A stretch of 64,000 bases of DNA from Piliocolobus tephrosceles. Lineage: Eukaryota > Chordata > Mammalia > Primates > Cercopithecidae. Position 1 is the first letter of the stretch, and each line of letters opens with the position of its first letter. The notes below the pieces were generated by a model. The model was not told the origin of the DNA. It worked only from the letters and a program-made list of their open reading frames with translations, and did no database searches. Below, piece after piece: positions 61,703-64,000 of the stretch. The stretch lies in NCBI RefSeq assembly GCF_002776525.5, contig NC_045435.1, positions 125,219,038 through 125,283,037 on the forward strand. The letters are read 5' to 3'. The translations under genes and the position numbers were made by a program.

Positions 61703-62218
61703 GGGAAGAGACCACCCTTCATATCGTCTTATGCCCAACTTCTGCCTCCAAAGAAAGAAGAAGTAAAAACTAGAAGGCAGAACTGAAATCCACAGGCAGA
61801 CAGCCCAGCGCTGCACCCTGGGCCTGGTAGTTAAAGATCGACCCCTGACCTAATTGATTATGTTATCTATAGATTACAGACATTTTATAGAAATGCACTG
61901 TGAAAATCCCTATCTTGTTTTGTTCCGATCTAATTACCGGTGCATGCAGTCCCCAGTCACATACTCGCTGCTTGTTCAATCAATCATTGAACCTCTCACA
62001 TGCACCACCTTAGAGTTGTGAGCCCTTAAAAGGGACAGGAATTGCTCACTCGGGGGCTTGACTCTTGAGACAAGAGTCTTGCTAATGCCTCCAGCTGAAT
62101 AAACCCCTTCCTTCTTTAACTGGGTGTCTGAGGAGTTTCGTCTGTGGCNNNNNNNNNNAACCCCTTCCTTCTTTAACTGGGTGTCTGAGGAGTTTCGTCT
62201 GTGGCTCGTCCTGCTACA
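61703..62218 (+). mobile_element. Endogenous retrovirus solo LTR with assembly gap
   Basis: LTR architecture is visible on the plus strand: a TATA-like 'ccttaaaaggg' near 62026, the polyadenylation signal AATAAA at 62098-62103, and a U5-like end 'gtggctcgtcctgctaca' finishing at 62218. No internal retroviral sequence follows, so it is a solo LTR within the L1. I cannot name the family. Ten N bases interrupt U5. Confidence 0.8.
62102..62205 (+). repeat. Identical 47-bp copies flanking N gap
   Basis: The 47-bp unit starting 'aaccccttccttctttaac' and ending 'gtctgtggc' occurs at 62102-62148 and again, identical, at 62159-62205, with ten N (62149-62158) between. This is most simply an uncollapsed overlap of two contig ends; a real tandem copy is the alternative. 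Confidence 0.97.
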
Positions 62219-62340
62219 GAACAGCAATGTGGATCAATTAGACCTTACAGATATATATATGATATTTTACGCAACAATAGCAATGGTACTTCTTAAATAC
62301 ACATGAAACATTATTCAGTATCAACCAAATATTAGGTCAC

Positions 62341-62682
62341 TGCTATAATCTGAATATTTGTTCTTCCAAAACTCATGTTAAAATGTAATTGACATTGTAA
62401 CAGTATTAAAAGGTGGGAACTCTGGGATGTGATGGGTCATGATGGGCCCCACCCACATAGGTAGGATTATTGCCATCATCAGAGAATGAGTTTGTCCCCC
62501 TTCTGTCTTTTTGCCCTTTTCCTTTTGTATCATGTGATGACACAGCAAAAAGCCCTCACCAAATATTGGTGCTTTGCTATTGAACTTCTCAACTTCCAAA
62601 TCTCTGAGCCCATAAATTTCTGTTGATTGTGAATATTATTTCCTGCGGTATTATGCTAAAGCAGTACAAAATAAAATAGGAT
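62341..62682 (+). mobile_element. MaLR LTR (MST/MLT1A-like), solo
   Basis: 'tgctataatctgaatatttgttcttccaaaactcatgtt', 'aggtgggaactctgggatgtgatgggtcatgatggg', 'catgtgatgacacagcaaaaagccctcacc', 'ctctgagcccataaatttctgttg' and 'attatgctaaagcagtacaaaat' match a MaLR LTR on the plus strand. It is inserted in the L1 between 'ccaaatattaggtcac' and 'cataaaagaagtctc'. Confidence 0.88.
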
Positions 62683-64000
62683 AACCATAAAAGAAGTCTC
62701 AACAATTTGAAAAAGGTTAAAATCATGCAAAATGCTTTTTTCAGATCACAATGGAATAAAGCTAAAAATTAGCAGCAAAAGAAAAACTGGAAAAATTCTC
62801 AGATATATGCAAATTATGGAACACATTCTTAAAAATCAATAAACCAAAGAAATCATAAAAGAAAAGAAAATCCTGAAACAAACAAAAACAGAACTATAAC
62901 ATAACAAAACTTATGGAGCACAGAAAAACAATACTAAGAGGGAAGTTTATAGTTGTAAGAGGGTTTAATAAAAAACAGAAATATCTCACATCAGCAACCT
63001 AACTGTACACCTCAAGAAACTAGAAAATAAAGAACAAACTACACCCATAGCTAGCAGAATAAGTGAAATAAAAATTAGAGAAGAGAAAATAAAGAGGAAA
63101 AACAATAGAAAAAAATGAACCTAAAAGTTAGTTTTCAGAAAATATCTATAAAATTGACAAATTTTTATCTAGATTCACTAAAAACAGACAAGTTTCAATG
63201 AACTAAAATTAGAAAATGAAAGAGAAAACATTGCAACCATAACAAATAAATAAATAAATTATAAGAGAATATTATGAACAATTGTACTTCAACAAACTAG
63301 ATGACGAAGATGAAATCAACAAATTTCTAGAAACACACAAAATATCGAAGTTGAACCAGACCAATAAATAGTAACAAAATTACTCATAATTTACAAACTT
63401 CCATGCAAAGAAAAGTCCAGGAGCTGATGGCTTCACTGGAAAACTCTACCAAACATTTCCTCTACCAAACAATTACCAAACACTTATCACAGAATACTTA
63501 GTACCGATCTTCCTGAATTCTTTCAAAAAATTAAAAAGGAGCAATATTTTCAAACTCCTACTATGAAGCTAACATAACCCTGATACCAAAGCCAGACAAA
63601 GACAGAAAAAAAAAAAAAACATACAGATGAATATAATTGATCAATATTGGTACAAAATTTCTCAATAAAATACTGGCAAACTAAATTCAACAGCATATGA
63701 AAAGGATTATAAACCATGACTAAGAAGGGTTTATTCCTAAAATACAAAGATGGTTTAACATACCAATCAATGTAATATACCATGTTAACCTAATCATAGA
63801 TAAAAGCCATATGATAATCTCAATTTATACAGACAAAGCATTTGAAGAAGAAAAAAAAAAAAAAAAAGTCAGTACACTTTTATAATAAAAATTCCCCAAC
63901 AAACTAGGAATAAAAGGAAACTACTGTAAGATAATACAGCCACATATGAAAATTTTATAGTCAATATTATAGTCAATGGGGATAGACTGAAATCCTTTCC

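Larger units (their letters stand above)
59580..64000 (+). mobile_element. L1M, plus strand, with three younger inserts
   Basis: The 5' region and ORF2 appear in order: 'gatgcagcaggaatatggagtag', 'cagtaaaactgttctttaaaagtgaaag', 'ttaacaaaatggcattaagtctttgcctgtcagtaatt', 'gagaattgaagaaagaagtagaaagcaac', 'gtctcaacaatttgaaaaagg', 'acctaactgtacacctcaag', 'aggagctgatggcttcactgg', 'aatactggcaaactaaattcaac'. It runs off the right window edge. Inserts: Alu (60909-61220), ERV LTR (61703-62218), MaLR LTR (62341-62682). L1 text resumes after each. No intact ORF. Confidence 0.88.

Noticed and set aside
61976..62306. Duplicated peptide pattern with X residues on both strands
   Set aside because: Produced by the 47-bp repeats and the N gap in the LTR, not by a repeat protein.
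1..64000. CRISPR arrays, bacterial operons, tRNA or rRNA genes
   Set aside because: None is seen. The regular repeats are microsatellites, and the sequence is clearly mammalian.

Overview
The window is nuclear DNA of a primate, very probably human or another ape. Eleven Alu copies (AluJ, AluS and AluY types, several with intact target-site duplications), a THE1/MST retroposon, L1MA/MB-type and older L1 pieces, MIR, L2, MER5 and Tigger/mariner fossils all point that way. The sequence is AT-rich with few CpGs. I found no host exon, no tRNA or rRNA gene and no CpG island. I read it as intergenic (gene desert) or deep intronic sequence. The open reading frames are short, and most are chance or repeat-derived.

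Layout. 0-14 kb: mostly unique AT-rich sequence with an Alu stub at the left edge, an MLT2-type LTR split by another LTR-like insertion (1.7-2.9 kb), two copies of an unnamed old LTR family (4.0-4.7 and 12.9-13.4 kb), two Alus, MIRs, a MER5-like element carrying a TG microsatellite, and an MLT1 LTR. 14.4-18.8 kb: a minus-strand L1 interrupted by two Alus and a retroposed mRNA-3'-end-like piece. 19-26.6 kb: little recognisable repeat; it includes the best candidate conserved noncoding block (23.0-24.4 kb) followed by a near-perfect 57-bp-arm hairpin. 27.0-28.0 kb: a TA-flanked Tigger-like DNA transposon holding a 122-codon ORF. 31-36 kb: an Alu, then an L1 cluster with an internal deletion and a twin-priming-style inversion.

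36-48 kb: unique sequence, an unassigned LTR-like block, an old L1 3' end carrying an AluY, MIRs and a minus-strand MLT1. 48.6-51.7 kb: plus-strand L1 fragments, a CA microsatellite and a dead mariner transposase. 52-55 kb: two Alus and an L1 3' end. 56.5-57.9 kb: a minus-strand THE1/MST element (5' LTR plus internal part). 59.6-64.0 kb: a plus-strand L1 carrying three younger insertions (Alu, an ERV LTR with a 10-N gap, a MaLR LTR).

No genes act together here. What can be read is a layered history of transposon insertion plus a few non-repeat blocks that could be regulatory. Family names come from recognising consensus-like phrases by eye, not from a database search, and boundaries are approximate unless a target-site duplication is given.
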